Origin: an uncultured Lachnoclostridium sp.
GTDB lineage: Bacteria > Bacillota > Clostridia > Lachnospirales > Lachnospiraceae
DNA length: 32,987 nucleotides
Direction of reading: 5' to 3'
NCBI GenBank assembly: GCA_947565985.1
Contig: CANOID010000019.1
Span: 1-32,987, forward strand
Below, piece after piece: positions 21,308 through 30,162 of the stretch (the stretch's first letter is position 1; each line of letters starts with the position of its first letter). The translations under genes and the position numbers were made by a program. A model generated the notes under the pieces. That model was not told where the DNA came from. It saw nothing but the letters and a program-made list of their open reading frames with translations, and ran no database searches.

Positions 21308-22777
21308 ATGGCTTATTTTCATGGAGTAAAAGTTGACAAAATTGGTACAAGCATTTCAACGCCTGTGACTGCTGATAGCTGCATTCATCTTATTGTGGGA
21401 ACTGCTCCAGCACATATGGTAAATGGCAAAGTCAACGAGCCTGTGTATGTATCTTCATATGCGGAAGCTGTAGAAGCTATGGGATATAGTGACGACTGGC
21501 AAAAGTATGATATTTGCGAAGAAATTTATACAAGTTTTATGCTGTATCAGAATGGACCAATTATAATGATAAATGTATTAGACCCTAAGAAACATCTGGC
21601 AGGAGAAACAGAACCAGAAGACATAAAGCTATATGATGGTGTGTTAGATTTACCATTAGAAGCACTGGCAGATAAAGTCATAGTTAAAGGGTATAACGAA
21701 GAAAATGTCCTTACAGATGAATACATAAGGGGAGTTGACTACGAATTATTTTATACAGATGGTGTGCTACGACTTGAACGTATTGAGGGCGGTGCAATTA
21801 CATCAAATACTGCTACACTTAATATTAAGTACAATGCAGTTGACCCATCAAAAGTAACTAAAAAAGATATTATCGGTGGATATGACATTAACACTAAAAA
21901 ATCAAGCGGTTTTGAACTGGTTGACTTTATTTTTCCTAAATTTAGTGTAGTACCCACTATTTTTCTTGCACCTAACTTTTCACACGACAGTGAGGTTGCG
22001 GCAATCATGGCAGCAAAAGCCGAAAGTATCAATGGACTTTTTAAAGGAAAAGCAATAATTGATATTGATACAAATGAAGCCACAACATATACAGAAGCAG
22101 TTGAGTGGAAAAAGAAAAATAATATTGTGCAACCATCAGAACTTTTAGTGTGGCCCATGTTAAAATTAGGTGATAGGGTATTTCATTATTCTACACAATT
22201 AGCTGGACTTATGGCAAAAACAGACGCAAGCGAAGATTTGGGTGGTGGCACACCTTGTGAATCAGCAAGTAATAAAACATTACAGATTGATGGCATGGTA
22301 TTAGAAGATGGAACAGAAGTGCTTCTTGACCTTACAAAAGCTAATTATCTTAATTCACAGGGAATTATTACAGGACTAAATTTTATCGGCGGTTTTGTAT
22401 CATGGGGCAACAGAGCAGCGTGTTATCCATCTAATACAGATGTTACAGATTATTTTTATAACGTAAGTCGTATGTTCCAATGGGTAGGAAATTCAATAAT
22501 TCTTTCAGTATGGAGCAAAGTAGACAGGAATTTAAGACCAAGATTAATTGAATCTATCACAGAAAGTCTTAATATATGGCTTAATGGACTTACATCAGAA
22601 GAAAGAATACTAGGCGGCAGAATTGAGTTTTTAGAAGACGAAAATCCAGTAACAGATTTAATGGCTGGAATTGCAAATTTCCACGTTTTTCTTACTCCGT
22701 GTAGTCCAGCCGAAGAACTTCATTTTGCCTTAGAATATGATATCAGTTATCTTAGTACATTATTTGCGGCAGCATAG
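21308..22777 (+). CDS. Contractile tail sheath protein
   Basis: The 489-aa product has the P2 FI/Mu-type sheath plan: N-terminal 'FHGVKVDKIGTSISTPVTADSCIHLIVGTAP', a domain boundary near 'LAPNFSHDSEVAAIMAAKAESINGLFKGKAIIDID', a typical core 'INGLNFIGGFVSWGNRAACYPSN'-like segment and the C-terminal 'WLNGLTSEERILGGRIEFLEDENPVTDLMAGIANFHVFLTPCSPAEELHFALEYD'. Its presence shows a contractile (myovirus) tail even though the head genes are lambda-like. The ribosome site is GAAGGGATAGG. It pairs with the tube gene next door. Confidence 0.92.
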   Translation: MAYFHGVKVDKIGTSISTPVTADSCIHLIVGTAPAHMVNGKVNEPVYVSSYAEAVEAMGYSDDWQKYDICEEIYTSFMLYQNGPIIMINVLDPKKHLAGETEPEDIKLYDGVLDLPLEALADKVIVKGYNEENVLTDEYIRGVDYELFYTDGVLRLERIEGGAITSNTATLNIKYNAVDPSKVTKKDIIGGYDINTKKSSGFELVDFIFPKFSVVPTIFLAPNFSHDSEVAAIMAAKAESINGLFKGKAIIDIDTNEATTYTEAVEWKKKNNIVQPSELLVWPMLKLGDRVFHYSTQLAGLMAKTDASEDLGGGTPCESASNKTLQIDGMVLEDGTEVLLDLTKANYLNSQGIITGLNFIGGFVSWGNRAACYPSNTDVTDYFYNVSRMFQWVGNSIILSVWSKVDRNLRPRLIESITESLNIWLNGLTSEERILGGRIEFLEDENPVTDLMAGIANFHVFLTPCSPAEELHFALEYDISYLSTLFAAA

Positions 22778-22790
22778 GGGGTGAAAAAAG

Positions 22791-23315
22791 ATGCCAAAAG
22801 TTGACGAGACAATGATAGGATTTGCTGTGTATGAGGATAGCAGAGAATATCTTGGAATATCAGAAGTTACAATGCCAGAAATTTCGAATATTGTAGAAGA
22901 AATACAAGGAGCTGGGATTAATGGGAAATATGAATCACCTATACTTGGGCAAATTGAGCCAATGTCAATTACGTTTAACTTCCGAACAGTAACAAGAAAT
23001 GCAATTAAACTCCTTGAACCACGAAGACATGAACTTGATTTAAGGGCAGCACAGCAAAATCAAGACCCTACAAAGGGCATAGTAGGAGTAACAAGAGTAA
23101 AGCATATTTTAACTGTTGTTCCTAAAAAGTTTAATTTAGGAAAATTAGCAACAGCAAGTGCAGCGGATGTAAGCGGTGAATATTCAGTGGTATATTATAA
23201 ATGCTACATAAACGATAATAAGATGATAGAAATAGACCCATTAAATTATATTTATTATATAAACGGACAAGACAATAGGTGGGCAGAAATTAAACAGGCA
23301 CTTGGAAAGAATTGA
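22791..23315 (+). CDS. Major tail tube protein (P2 FII-like)
   Basis: The 174-aa product follows the sheath after 13 nt (GGGGGTGAAAAAAG before the ATG). It reads 'DETMIGFAVYEDSREYLGISEVTMPEISNIVEEIQGAGINGKYESPILGQIEPMSITFNFRTVT', closely matching P2-type FII tube proteins of about 170 aa. Hexamers stack to form the inner tube through which DNA passes. A weak hairpin with seven Ts (23317-23340) follows. Confidence 0.9.
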   Translation: MPKVDETMIGFAVYEDSREYLGISEVTMPEISNIVEEIQGAGINGKYESPILGQIEPMSITFNFRTVTRNAIKLLEPRRHELDLRAAQQNQDPTKGIVGVTRVKHILTVVPKKFNLGKLATASAADVSGEYSVVYYKCYINDNKMIEIDPLNYIYYINGQDNRWAEIKQALGKN

Positions 23316-23316
23316 T

Positions 23317-23340
23317 AAGCACGCAAAGTCGTGTTTTTTT
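23317..23340 (+). terminator. Weak terminator-like hairpin after the tube gene
   Basis: AAGCACG (23317-23323) pairs with CGTGTTT (23330-23336) around CAAAGT, and seven Ts run from 23334 to 23340. The stem is short and includes a G-T pair, so termination would be partial. It may lower expression of chaperone and tape measure relative to the abundant sheath and tube. Confidence 0.5.
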
Positions 23341-23364
23341 ATTGCGTAATTTTGGAGGTAAATC

Positions 23365-23757
23365 ATGGAAGATATAAAAAGAGAAGCAGTTGAAAGTAAA
23401 AACAAAAATGAATTAGCAGTTGTGTCCGAATCGGACACAAAAATACCAGAGGGTGCATATGTACTTAAATTGGCTAAACCTTATACATATGAAGATAAAA
23501 CCTACAATGAATTTGTATTTGATTTCGAAAGCTTAACAGGTATAGATATGATAGACATTGAAACTGAAATGGCAGCAATGGGTGAATTTGCCATATCACC
23601 AGAAATTTCACTATCATTTTTATCTAGGATGGCAGCAAAGGCAGCAAAAGTAGACAGTGACGCAATATTACACCTTCCATTCCGTGAATTTGGAAAGGTG
23701 AAAAATAGAACACAGAATTTTTTACTAGATACGGGTTTCACAGAGAAAGTCCTATAA
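23365..23757 (+). CDS. Tail assembly chaperone, short form (P2 gpE-like)
   Basis: The 130-aa product has GGAGGT before its ATG. After an N-terminal 30-residue segment carrying the parS-like site, it reads 'YVLKLAKPYTYEDKTYNEFVFDFESLTGIDMIDIETEMAAM...LSFLSRMAAKAAKVDSDAILHLPFREFGKVKNRTQNFLL', matching the TAC_7/P2 gpE class. Such chaperones coat the tape measure during tail assembly. Seven codons before that last Leu-rich end comes the T TTT TTA slippery site that gives the long form (to 23897). Confidence 0.82.
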   Translation: MEDIKREAVESKNKNELAVVSESDTKIPEGAYVLKLAKPYTYEDKTYNEFVFDFESLTGIDMIDIETEMAAMGEFAISPEISLSFLSRMAAKAAKVDSDAILHLPFREFGKVKNRTQNFLLDTGFTEKVL

Positions 23758-23897
23758 AATGGTTTAAAAGAAACAGTATGATACTTTCAAAGGAAATTAA
23801 CAAAGACATGGATTTCTGGCTAAGGCAAACAATAATCCAATTTAACTCGTGGATTAAAGACTATAATCTTTTGTTAGAAGAAAAGAAGAAGCAATAA
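23365..23897 (+). CDS. Tail assembly chaperone, -1 frameshift long form (E+E'-like)
   Basis: At 23718-23724 the codons AAT TTT TTA present T TTT TTA, a canonical -1 slippery heptamer in the right frame. After a -1 slip the frame is open from 23724 to TAA 23895-23897. It adds 57 residues beginning 'TRYGFHRESPIKWFKRN' and continuing 'DMDFWLRQTIIQFNSWIKDYN', giving 177 aa in total. The extension has no start or ribosome site of its own. Programmed -1 shifts at this locus are conserved in tailed phages (lambda G/GT, P2 E/E'). The long form links chaperone to tape measure. Confidence 0.78.
23421..23439. repeat. parS-like palindrome, copy 4 (in the tail chaperone gene)
   Basis: TGTGTCCGA-A-TCGGACACA is the only perfectly symmetric copy (9-bp arms, one central base; TT/AA flanks extend it to 10). 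It encodes V-S-E-S-D-T near the N-terminus of the tail assembly chaperone, in a segment before the conserved domain. Confidence 0.75.
23718..23724 (+). promoter_or_regulatory. -1 ribosomal frameshift slippery site
   Basis: T TTT TTA is read as XXXYYYZ with zero-frame codons TTT TTA. It is the same heptamer class used by well-studied -1 frameshift signals. A stop in the zero frame (23755-23757) follows 33 nt later, while the -1 frame continues for 57 codons. Confidence 0.75.
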
Positions 23898-23928
23898 GCA
23901 CTTGTATAGAAAACAGGTGCTTATTTTA
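23893..23928 (+). terminator. Terminator-like hairpin before the tape-measure gene
   Basis: AATAAGCACTTGT (23893-23905) pairs along 13 positions (one G-T) with ACAGGTGCTTATT (23913-23925) around a 7-nt loop, then TTTA. It overlaps the stop codon of the frameshift product. It could attenuate transcription into the tape measure gene, or block translational read-in. Confidence 0.55.
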
Positions 23929-23949
23929 TGTCTGGAAATGAGGTGAGCA

Positions 23950-26900
23950 ATGGCAGGAACTAAAAAGTTTGAGTTGCTTTTCAAACTGACTGCACAGCTT
24001 GGTCCTAATTTTTCAAAATCGTTTAAAAATGCTTCACAAGCTACGAAAGCTCTACAAGGCAATTTAAGAAGTGCAGACCAGAAACTAAAAAATGTATCAG
24101 CATATCAAAAACAGCAAACAGCAATAGATAATAGTAAAAATAAGCTGGTAAAGCTTGGAGAAGAACACTCAAAAATTGCACAAAAGATACAGACACACCA
24201 ACAAAATGCAGAAACGCTTCGCTCAAAGATTAGGGAAACTGGGGATGCAACTGGACAATTAACGGCACAGCTTATGCAGGAAGAAAACGAAATAAGCAGA
24301 AATACCGAAAGATTGCGTGCGAATGAAGCTCAAACACAAAGCACTATAACTAGTATAGAAAGAGGCGGACAAGCACTAGAAGAACTAGGAACTAGGTTGC
24401 GTGAAGCTGGTATTAATACTGATAATCTAGGACGAGATACAGACAGATTAAGGCAGCAGTATGAAAGGCTACAACAGGCACAAGCAAGAGTAAATGCCAT
24501 AAACAGTAAACAAGCAAAAAATAATGCAGCTATATCACAGTCAAAAAAACGACTTGTAGCATTAACTGGAACTGTTACAGCGGTTGGTGCGGCTATTTAT
24601 AATGGTCCTGTAAAAAAGGCAGCAGACTTTCAAGAGCAAATGTCTACAGTATCAGCAATATCTGGGGCATCGGGTAGCAATTTACAAAAGCTTTCTGAAA
24701 AAGCTAAACAAATGGGTGCTACAACAAAGTTTACAGCTAAAGAAGCTGGGGAAGCTATGGAATACATGGCTATGGCTGGTTGGAAAACAAAAGATATGTT
24801 AGGTGGTATTGAAGGTGTAATGAACCTTGCGGCGGCTTCTGGAGAAGAACTTGGAACAGTTTCCGATATTGTAACAGATGCAATGACAGCGTTTGGAATG
24901 GCAGCAGACAAGACTACAAATGGTGTATCAAATGCCACACATTTTGCAAACATACTGGCACAAGCGTCTTCAAATGCCAATACAAATGTCGGTATGATGG
25001 GTGAAACATTCAAGTATGTTGCACCTGTTGCAGGTTCACTGGGTTACAGTTTGGAAGATACAGCCACTATGATAGGCATTATGGCTAACAGCGGTATTAA
25101 AGCTTCCAATGCTGGAACTGCGTTGCGTTCTATCATGACAAGGCTTTCTACAGATGCAGGAGCAAGTAGTAAATCTTTAGGTGCTTTAGGAATACTGACA
25201 AAAAAGCTAGGAGTACAATTTTATGACAGTAAAGGAAAAACACGTGAGCTTGCAAAAGTTATAGGTGAAACCAGAAAAGCATGGAAAGGACTAACACAGG
25301 AAGAACAAAATAATTACGCTAAAAAAATTGCAGGACAATCTGGCATATCAGGCTTTCTTTCATTAATGAACGCTGGACAAAAAGATTTTAATAAGTTGAC
25401 AAAATCCATTAAATGGGCTGATGATGTTGATGGTGAAGGTACTGGTGCAGCTAAAAAAATGTCAGACACAAAACTAAATAACTTCAACGGACAAATAACG
25501 TTGATGAAATCCGCATGGGATGCGTTACAAGTAGAGTTAGGCGAAATGCTTTTGCCAACTCTTACAAAAGTTGTTAAAGGCATAACTAACGTTACCAATG
25601 CTGTCACAAATTTTGTTACCAAAAATCCTGAAACAGTAAAAACTATTGTAAAAATAGCAGCAGGGCTTGTGGGTCTTAAAGCAGGAAGTCTTGTTGCTAA
25701 AATAGGTTTTTTACAAATATCAAATGGCATTTTAGGAATCAAGAAAGCGTTTGCCATTATAAGCGGTATTGGTCTTGGAGGTTACTTAGAAAATGCCAGC
25801 AGAGGAACGCATATGTTAGCTAGTGCGTTTCAAAAATTAAGAAGCGGTGGCAGTGGCATTATATCATATTTCAAAAATATAGGCAGTGCTGCAAAAGGTG
25901 TAGGAAGTGCCGCAAAGAGCATTATGTTGTCTTTTGGAAACGTCCTAAAAAATACCACAATATTTACAAAAGTAAGCGGCTTTTTTGGTGGCATAGCTGG
26001 TAGGATGAAAGGCAAGTTAGTAACAGCAGGTTCGCAAATAGTTACGTTTATGCTAAAACCCTTTTCAAAAATGGGTACAAAGCTTGGTGGAATACTTTCA
26101 GGTTTATCGCAAATTATAATAAATTCTCCTTTAGGAACTGTTGGCAGTCTTATAGGAAAAGGATTTAGTAGGATAACGGCATTTATAGCACCAGTTGGAA
26201 ATGCAATAAAAACAATGCTAGGACCATTAGGCAAGCTTGCGACAAGTGTATTTGGACCACTGGGTGGTATAGTAGGTAAAGTTCTTCCAATTGTTGGTGT
26301 AATAACAACAATAATTACAGTTATACAGTTAGTAAAAGACCATCTTGACGATATACGACAATTTATAGGAAAAACTTTTGGAAGTGAAGCTCTTACTATA
26401 TTTGATAAGATAACAAGCGTTATTGCAAACGTAGGAAATACAATTAAAAATGTATTTTCTGATGGCAATATAGGAGCAGCAAGAAACAAAATACAGGAAA
26501 TTTTCGGTGACAAAGGTGTAAAAACATTTGATACATTAGTAAAAGTATTTGAAACAGTTAAAAATGCCGTGTCGGATGTTATACAGTTTGTTGTGCAAAA
26601 TGTTGTTCCAGTAGCAAAACAGGTTTTACAAGTATTAACAACAAGCATTATACCAAGTATTATAAGTTTCATGCAGGCAGCAGCACCTATCATAAAAGAC
26701 ATAATAATGCAAGTTGTTAATTTTATAGGAGCAACAATCCCATTAATAGCACCTGTTATAGCTGATATTATGCCAGTAGTAAGTGAAATAATAAGTTTTC
26801 TGCAAACAAATGTTCTTCCAGTCATTGAAACAATATTTAATTTTATTACAAGCACTGCACTTCCTCTGATTTTGATAGCTATACAGGGTATTTTGCCTGT

Positions 26901-27636
26901 AGTACAAGAGGTTTTACCATCTGTACTTGCTGTATTCCAAAGCGTATTTAAAACTATAGGTGGAGTAATATCAGGCTTTAGTACAGCACTATCTGGAATA
27001 ATACAATTTATAACTGGTGTATTTACTGGAAATTGGCGTTCTGCATGGGAAGGTGTAAAGTCTATTTTCAGTGGTATATGGAATAGTCTAAAATCTATAG
27101 CAACAGGTGTGATAAATGGAATATCTTCAGCAGTAAGCGGTGTAGTAAATGGTATAAAAAAAGTAAAAGAAACTGCAGGTGGCATCGGAAAGAAAGTTGC
27201 TAAGACACTACATATACCGGGATTTGCCAGTGGTACTAAAAGAACACCAAATACATTTATTGCTGGTGAAGATGGTCCAGAGTTAATTACAAATGCCCCT
27301 AACATGACAGTGTATACAGCAGCACAAACAAAACGCATTATGTCTATGGCAGCACAAAGAGGACAAATGTTTGACGCTGTAGCACAAGTACATAAAAAAG
27401 AACCTGACACAGCAAATAATGTAAATATTTCAGCAGGTGGTTTAGGTTCAAGTACACAGACAATTACAATCAATGTAACAAACAGCCCTGTTATAAATGT
27501 AAGAAGTGGGGCTGTAGATGGAATCAAAGAACAGTTACAAAAGTATGACAGTGAATTGTTAGAAAAGATACGTGAAACTGTAGCATCTGTTTTAAGGGAA
27601 GAAGAAGACCGAAGGGAGAGAGTTGCTTATGTTTAA
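23950..27636 (+). CDS. Tail tape measure protein
   Basis: The 1228-aa product is the longest in the window (ATG after GAGGTGAGCA). Residues about 30-200 are coiled coil. Residues about 223-470 are the TP901-type tape-measure core ('ADFQEQMSTVSAISGASGSNLQKLSEKAKQMGATTKFTAKEAGEAMEYMAMAGWK', 'GIMANSGIKASNAGTALRSIMTRLS'). Residues 550-1050 are long hydrophobic, Ile/Val/Gly-rich helices that may cross the host membrane during ejection. The conserved C-terminal motif is 'GFASGTKRTPNTFIAGEDGPEL' (from about 1091). The protein sets tail length; at about 0.15 nm per residue the tail would be near 180 nm, an estimate only. It ends within the start region of the X-like gene. Confidence 0.93.
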   Translation: MAGTKKFELLFKLTAQLGPNFSKSFKNASQATKALQGNLRSADQKLKNVSAYQKQQTAIDNSKNKLVKLGEEHSKIAQKIQTHQQNAETLRSKIRETGDATGQLTAQLMQEENEISRNTERLRANEAQTQSTITSIERGGQALEELGTRLREAGINTDNLGRDTDRLRQQYERLQQAQARVNAINSKQAKNNAAISQSKKRLVALTGTVTAVGAAIYNGPVKKAADFQEQMSTVSAISGASGSNLQKLSEKAKQMGATTKFTAKEAGEAMEYMAMAGWKTKDMLGGIEGVMNLAAASGEELGTVSDIVTDAMTAFGMAADKTTNGVSNATHFANILAQASSNANTNVGMMGETFKYVAPVAGSLGYSLEDTATMIGIMANSGIKASNAGTALRSIMTRLSTDAGASSKSLGALGILTKKLGVQFYDSKGKTRELAKVIGETRKAWKGLTQEEQNNYAKKIAGQSGISGFLSLMNAGQKDFNKLTKSIKWADDVDGEGTGAAKKMSDTKLNNFNGQITLMKSAWDALQVELGEMLLPTLTKVVKGITNVTNAVTNFVTKNPETVKTIVKIAAGLVGLKAGSLVAKIGFLQISNGILGIKKAFAIISGIGLGGYLENASRGTHMLASAFQKLRSGGSGIISYFKNIGSAAKGVGSAAKSIMLSFGNVLKNTTIFTKVSGFFGGIAGRMKGKLVTAGSQIVTFMLKPFSKMGTKLGGILSGLSQIIINSPLGTVGSLIGKGFSRITAFIAPVGNAIKTMLGPLGKLATSVFGPLGGIVGKVLPIVGVITTIITVIQLVKDHLDDIRQFIGKTFGSEALTIFDKITSVIANVGNTIKNVFSDGNIGAARNKIQEIFGDKGVKTFDTLVKVFETVKNAVSDVIQFVVQNVVPVAKQVLQVLTTSIIPSIISFMQAAAPIIKDIIMQVVNFIGATIPLIAPVIADIMPVVSEIISFLQTNVLPVIETIFNFITSTALPLILIAIQGILPVVQEVLPSVLAVFQSVFKTIGGVISGFSTALSGIIQFITGVFTGNWRSAWEGVKSIFSGIWNSLKSIATGVINGISSAVSGVVNGIKKVKETAGGIGKKVAKTLHIPGFASGTKRTPNTFIAGEDGPELITNAPNMTVYTAAQTKRIMSMAAQRGQMFDAVAQVHKKEPDTANNVNISAGGLGSSTQTITINVTNSPVINVRSGAVDGIKEQLQKYDSELLEKIRETVASVLREEEDRRERVAYV

Positions 27637-27850
27637 TACCTATACAACTATATCTGGTGATACATGGGATATCATAGCATACAAAGTATATGATGATGAA
27701 ATGTATATGGATGTTTTAATCAAGGCAAATTTAGAATACAAAGACATTTATATATTTCCAGCAGGAGTAACTCTTGTTATACCAGAAATTGACCTTGAGG
27801 TTTCAGATACACTTCCACCGTGGAAACAAGGAGTAATAGCAGATGAGTGA
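27629..27850 (+). CDS. Tail protein X (LysM-like)
   Basis: The ATG at 27629 lies eight bases inside the end of the tape-measure gene, behind AGGGAGAG. The 73-aa product 'YTTISGDTWDIIAYKVYDDEMYMDVLIKANLEYKDIYIFPAGVTLVIPEI' is a P2 gpX-like protein with a LysM-type fold ('GDTWDIIAYKVY'). It may bind peptidoglycan or form the baseplate hub collar. It overlaps gene D by eight bases. Confidence 0.85.
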   Translation: MFNTYTTISGDTWDIIAYKVYDDEMYMDVLIKANLEYKDIYIFPAGVTLVIPEIDLEVSDTLPPWKQGVIADE

Positions 27851-28907
27851 TAAAACACTAGCAAGACGCACAGCAGTAAAATTATATTTTAAAGGTTCAG
27901 ATATATCAAAAAATCTTGCAAAATATCTGCTATCCTTGTCATTTACTGATAAAGAAGAAGATGAAACAGACGAAATTAGCATATCACTTGATGATAGAGA
28001 TGGCAAATGGATTAAAGATTGGTTAAATACACAAAAAGGTAAGGCAAAAGAAAAAAGAGCATTTAAAGGTACAGAAATTCATGCTCAAGTTATTCAAAAA
28101 AATCTATATTCTGATGGAAAAGACAAAGTGCTTGACTGTGGTGTTTTTGAAATAGACAGCGTTGACTATTCAGGACCACCACAGAAATTAACAATCAAAG
28201 CAACATCAATATCATATAAATCAAAGCTAAGACAGACAAAGCATAATAAAACATGGGAAAATACTACGTTAAAAAACATAGCAAAAAAGATATCAAAAAA
28301 TAGTAATCTGAAACTTATGTATCTATCTAGTTCTAATCCTACATATAAACGTAGGGAGCAAAGAGATATGACAGATATAGCATTTTTGAAGCGTCTTTGT
28401 AAGCGTGCAGGGATAAGCCTTAAAGTCACATCAAAGACTATAGTATTATTTGATGCAGCGGACTTCGAGAAGAAAAAGGAAGTTAAAAAGATAAAAGCTG
28501 GAAAAGGAAATATAATTAACTATAGTTTTTCAACGAAAACCGCAGATACAGCTTATTCATCATGCCATGTAGTTTATACAGACCCATATACAAAAAAGAA
28601 GATAGAAGCAACATATAAACCAGCAAATGCAAATTCTGACGGACAAACTTTAGAAATAAAGCAAAAAGTGACAAGTGTTGCAGAAGCAAAAGAACTGGCA
28701 AGAAAATCTTTAAGGGCAAGAAATAAAAAAGAAACAACAGCAGAATTTACACTAGTTGGTGATGTGGACTATGTAGCAGGAATAACAGTAAGAGTTTATG
28801 GTTTTGGTGAATTTAATGGAAAATATATAGTAGAACAGGCAACTCATAATATTACTGGGGGCTACAAAGTTCAGATAAAATTGCGTAGCTGTCTGGAGGG
28901 GTATTGA
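27843..28907 (+). CDS. Baseplate hub protein, P2 gpD-like
   Basis: The 354-aa product begins 'ARRTAVKLYFKGSDISKNLAKYLLSLSFTDKEEDETDEISISLDDRDGKWIKDW', has a middle 'FEIDSVDYSGPPQKLTIKATSI' and 'RREQRDMTDIAFLKRLCKRAGISLKVTSKTIVLFDAADFEKK', and ends 'ITVRVYGFGEFNGKYIVEQATHNITGGYKVQIKLRSCLEGY'. This is the phage late-control/GpD (gp27-like) hub family. It forms the ring at the tube tip that holds the spike. Overlaps of a few bases at both ends show tight coupling. Confidence 0.87.
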   Translation: MSDKTLARRTAVKLYFKGSDISKNLAKYLLSLSFTDKEEDETDEISISLDDRDGKWIKDWLNTQKGKAKEKRAFKGTEIHAQVIQKNLYSDGKDKVLDCGVFEIDSVDYSGPPQKLTIKATSISYKSKLRQTKHNKTWENTTLKNIAKKISKNSNLKLMYLSSSNPTYKRREQRDMTDIAFLKRLCKRAGISLKVTSKTIVLFDAADFEKKKEVKKIKAGKGNIINYSFSTKTADTAYSSCHVVYTDPYTKKKIEATYKPANANSDGQTLEIKQKVTSVAEAKELARKSLRARNKKETTAEFTLVGDVDYVAGITVRVYGFGEFNGKYIVEQATHNITGGYKVQIKLRSCLEGY

Positions 28908-29311
28908 TGATACGTAAATATGATGACAATGACATAAGAGAACTTTATGACATGGTACGTATTGGTATAGTAAGCAGTGTCAACGAAGAAAAAATGACAG
29001 CAAGAGTTAAAATAGAAGAACAAAACATCGTAACTGGGGATTTAAAAATAGTGCAAAATACACCTTTCGTTATTATGGAATGGAAAGACGGGTCAAAATG
29101 GAACTATGAAGCTGACTATGCACAACATAATAGAAATTTAGGCATAGGTGATAGATACAAAGAAGAATACCCAGACATCTTGCATACATGGAAAGATACA
29201 TCTGATAGGGTTCTAAAGATATATCCGTGGATGCCATATATTGGACAGTGGGTATTATGTCTTTTTAAACCGAATGGTGAAGGTGATGGTTTTATTATAG
29301 GGGGTATCTAA
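28907..29311 (+). CDS. Baseplate spike protein V (gpV-like)
   Basis: I choose the ATG at 28907, one base overlapping the previous TGA and behind GGAGGGG; a TTG just before is possible. The 134-aa product has 'VRIGIVSSVNEEKMTARVKIEEQN', an OB-fold start typical of P2 gpV/gp5-type spikes, and ends 'PWMPYIGQWVLCLFKPNGEGDGFIIGGI'. It lacks an obvious long C-terminal beta-helix, so the actual needle tip may be short or supplied by another protein. Confidence 0.75.
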   Translation: MIRKYDDNDIRELYDMVRIGIVSSVNEEKMTARVKIEEQNIVTGDLKIVQNTPFVIMEWKDGSKWNYEADYAQHNRNLGIGDRYKEEYPDILHTWKDTSDRVLKIYPWMPYIGQWVLCLFKPNGEGDGFIIGGI

Positions 29312-29814
29312 TGGAAAAGAAAATAATAGCTAAACCATTACAAAGTCAAAAAAAGACAATAACTAGCTCACTACATAATATACATGATGTAGAAAAAAAG
29401 AAAACAAAAAAGAAAGCTGGAAAAATTGGAACACTTGGAGATATTGTGTTTACGGTATCATCTAAAACAATACGTACATTTGATGGACTAAAAATCGAAA
29501 GTAAGACAGAATACGCAAAGCATACAAGGCATAATAAAAAACCTTTATTAGAATTTCAATACAACGATACTGACACAGCAAGTTTTACTATGTATTTATC
29601 TGTATTGCTAGGTGTGAATCCTAGAAAAATGCAGAAAAAAATAGACAAATATCGTAAAGAGGGAAAACTACTTACTCTTATTATTGGTGGTAAACGGTAT
29701 GGTAAAAAATGGGTAATAACAGACCATTCAAAGGAATATGAAAAAATTGATAATAAAGGTAATTTATGGATAGCAAAAAGCAGTGTTTCTTTACAGGAAT
29801 ATCCAGAAAGATAG
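29311..29814 (+). CDS. Tail protein U (P2 gpU-like)
   Basis: The ATG overlaps the stop of the V-like gene (TAATG). The 167-aa product has a basic N-terminal extension (about 1-40, 'KPLQSQKK', 'KKKTKKKAGK'). A gpU-like domain follows: 'GTLGDIVFTVSSKTIRTFDGLKIESKTEYAKHTRH', 'LEFQYNDTDTASFTMYLSVLLGVNPRKMQKKIDKYRKEGKLLTLIIGGKRYGKKWVITDHSKEYEKIDNKGNL'. In P2, gpU joins the tube tip to the tape measure. Here it lies after V rather than after T, a module order different from P2. Confidence 0.7.
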   Translation: MEKKIIAKPLQSQKKTITSSLHNIHDVEKKKTKKKAGKIGTLGDIVFTVSSKTIRTFDGLKIESKTEYAKHTRHNKKPLLEFQYNDTDTASFTMYLSVLLGVNPRKMQKKIDKYRKEGKLLTLIIGGKRYGKKWVITDHSKEYEKIDNKGNLWIAKSSVSLQEYPER

Positions 29815-29820
29815 GACTAT

Positions 29821-30162
29821 ATGGCGTACATGGTAGACACAACAAAAGAAAGTGAAATAAATATTGCTCCAACAACAGTATACGAAGAAGTTATACAAAA
29901 CCTTTATTTTTTGTATTCGTCAGTAGAATATGATATTCCACTTGACAGAGAATTAGGGTTAAGTGGAACATATATAGATAGAATGATTGAAACGGCAGAG
30001 GCATTAGTCGTGGCTGATATTTATGACAAAACAGAAGAATATGAGCCAAGGGCAGAAATTGTAAATATTAGTTTTGAAGCTGATTATCAAATGGGTGTCT
30101 TAAAGCCTATAGTGGAGGTGGAAATAAAAGATGAATACGACAATGAAGAAGATACCAGATAA
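29821..30162 (+). CDS. Baseplate wedge protein W (gp25-like)
   Basis: The 113-aa product has 'EVIQNLYFLYSSVEYDIPLDRELGLSGTYIDRMIETAEALVVADIYDKTEEYEPRAEIVNISFE', matching the gpW/gp25 family with its invariant 'EPR' before a beta strand. It nucleates the sheath and forms the wedge core with J. ATG 29821 or ATG 29830 may be used. The last 32 bases overlap gene J. Confidence 0.85.
   Translation: MAYMVDTTKESEINIAPTTVYEEVIQNLYFLYSSVEYDIPLDRELGLSGTYIDRMIETAEALVVADIYDKTEEYEPRAEIVNISFEADYQMGVLKPIVEVEIKDEYDNEEDTR

Noticed and set aside
25830-27527. A 565-codon open frame on the minus strand
   Set aside because: It lies wholly opposite the tape-measure gene, has no ribosome site, and its low-complexity Ile/Pro/Thr product mirrors the plus-strand codon bias.
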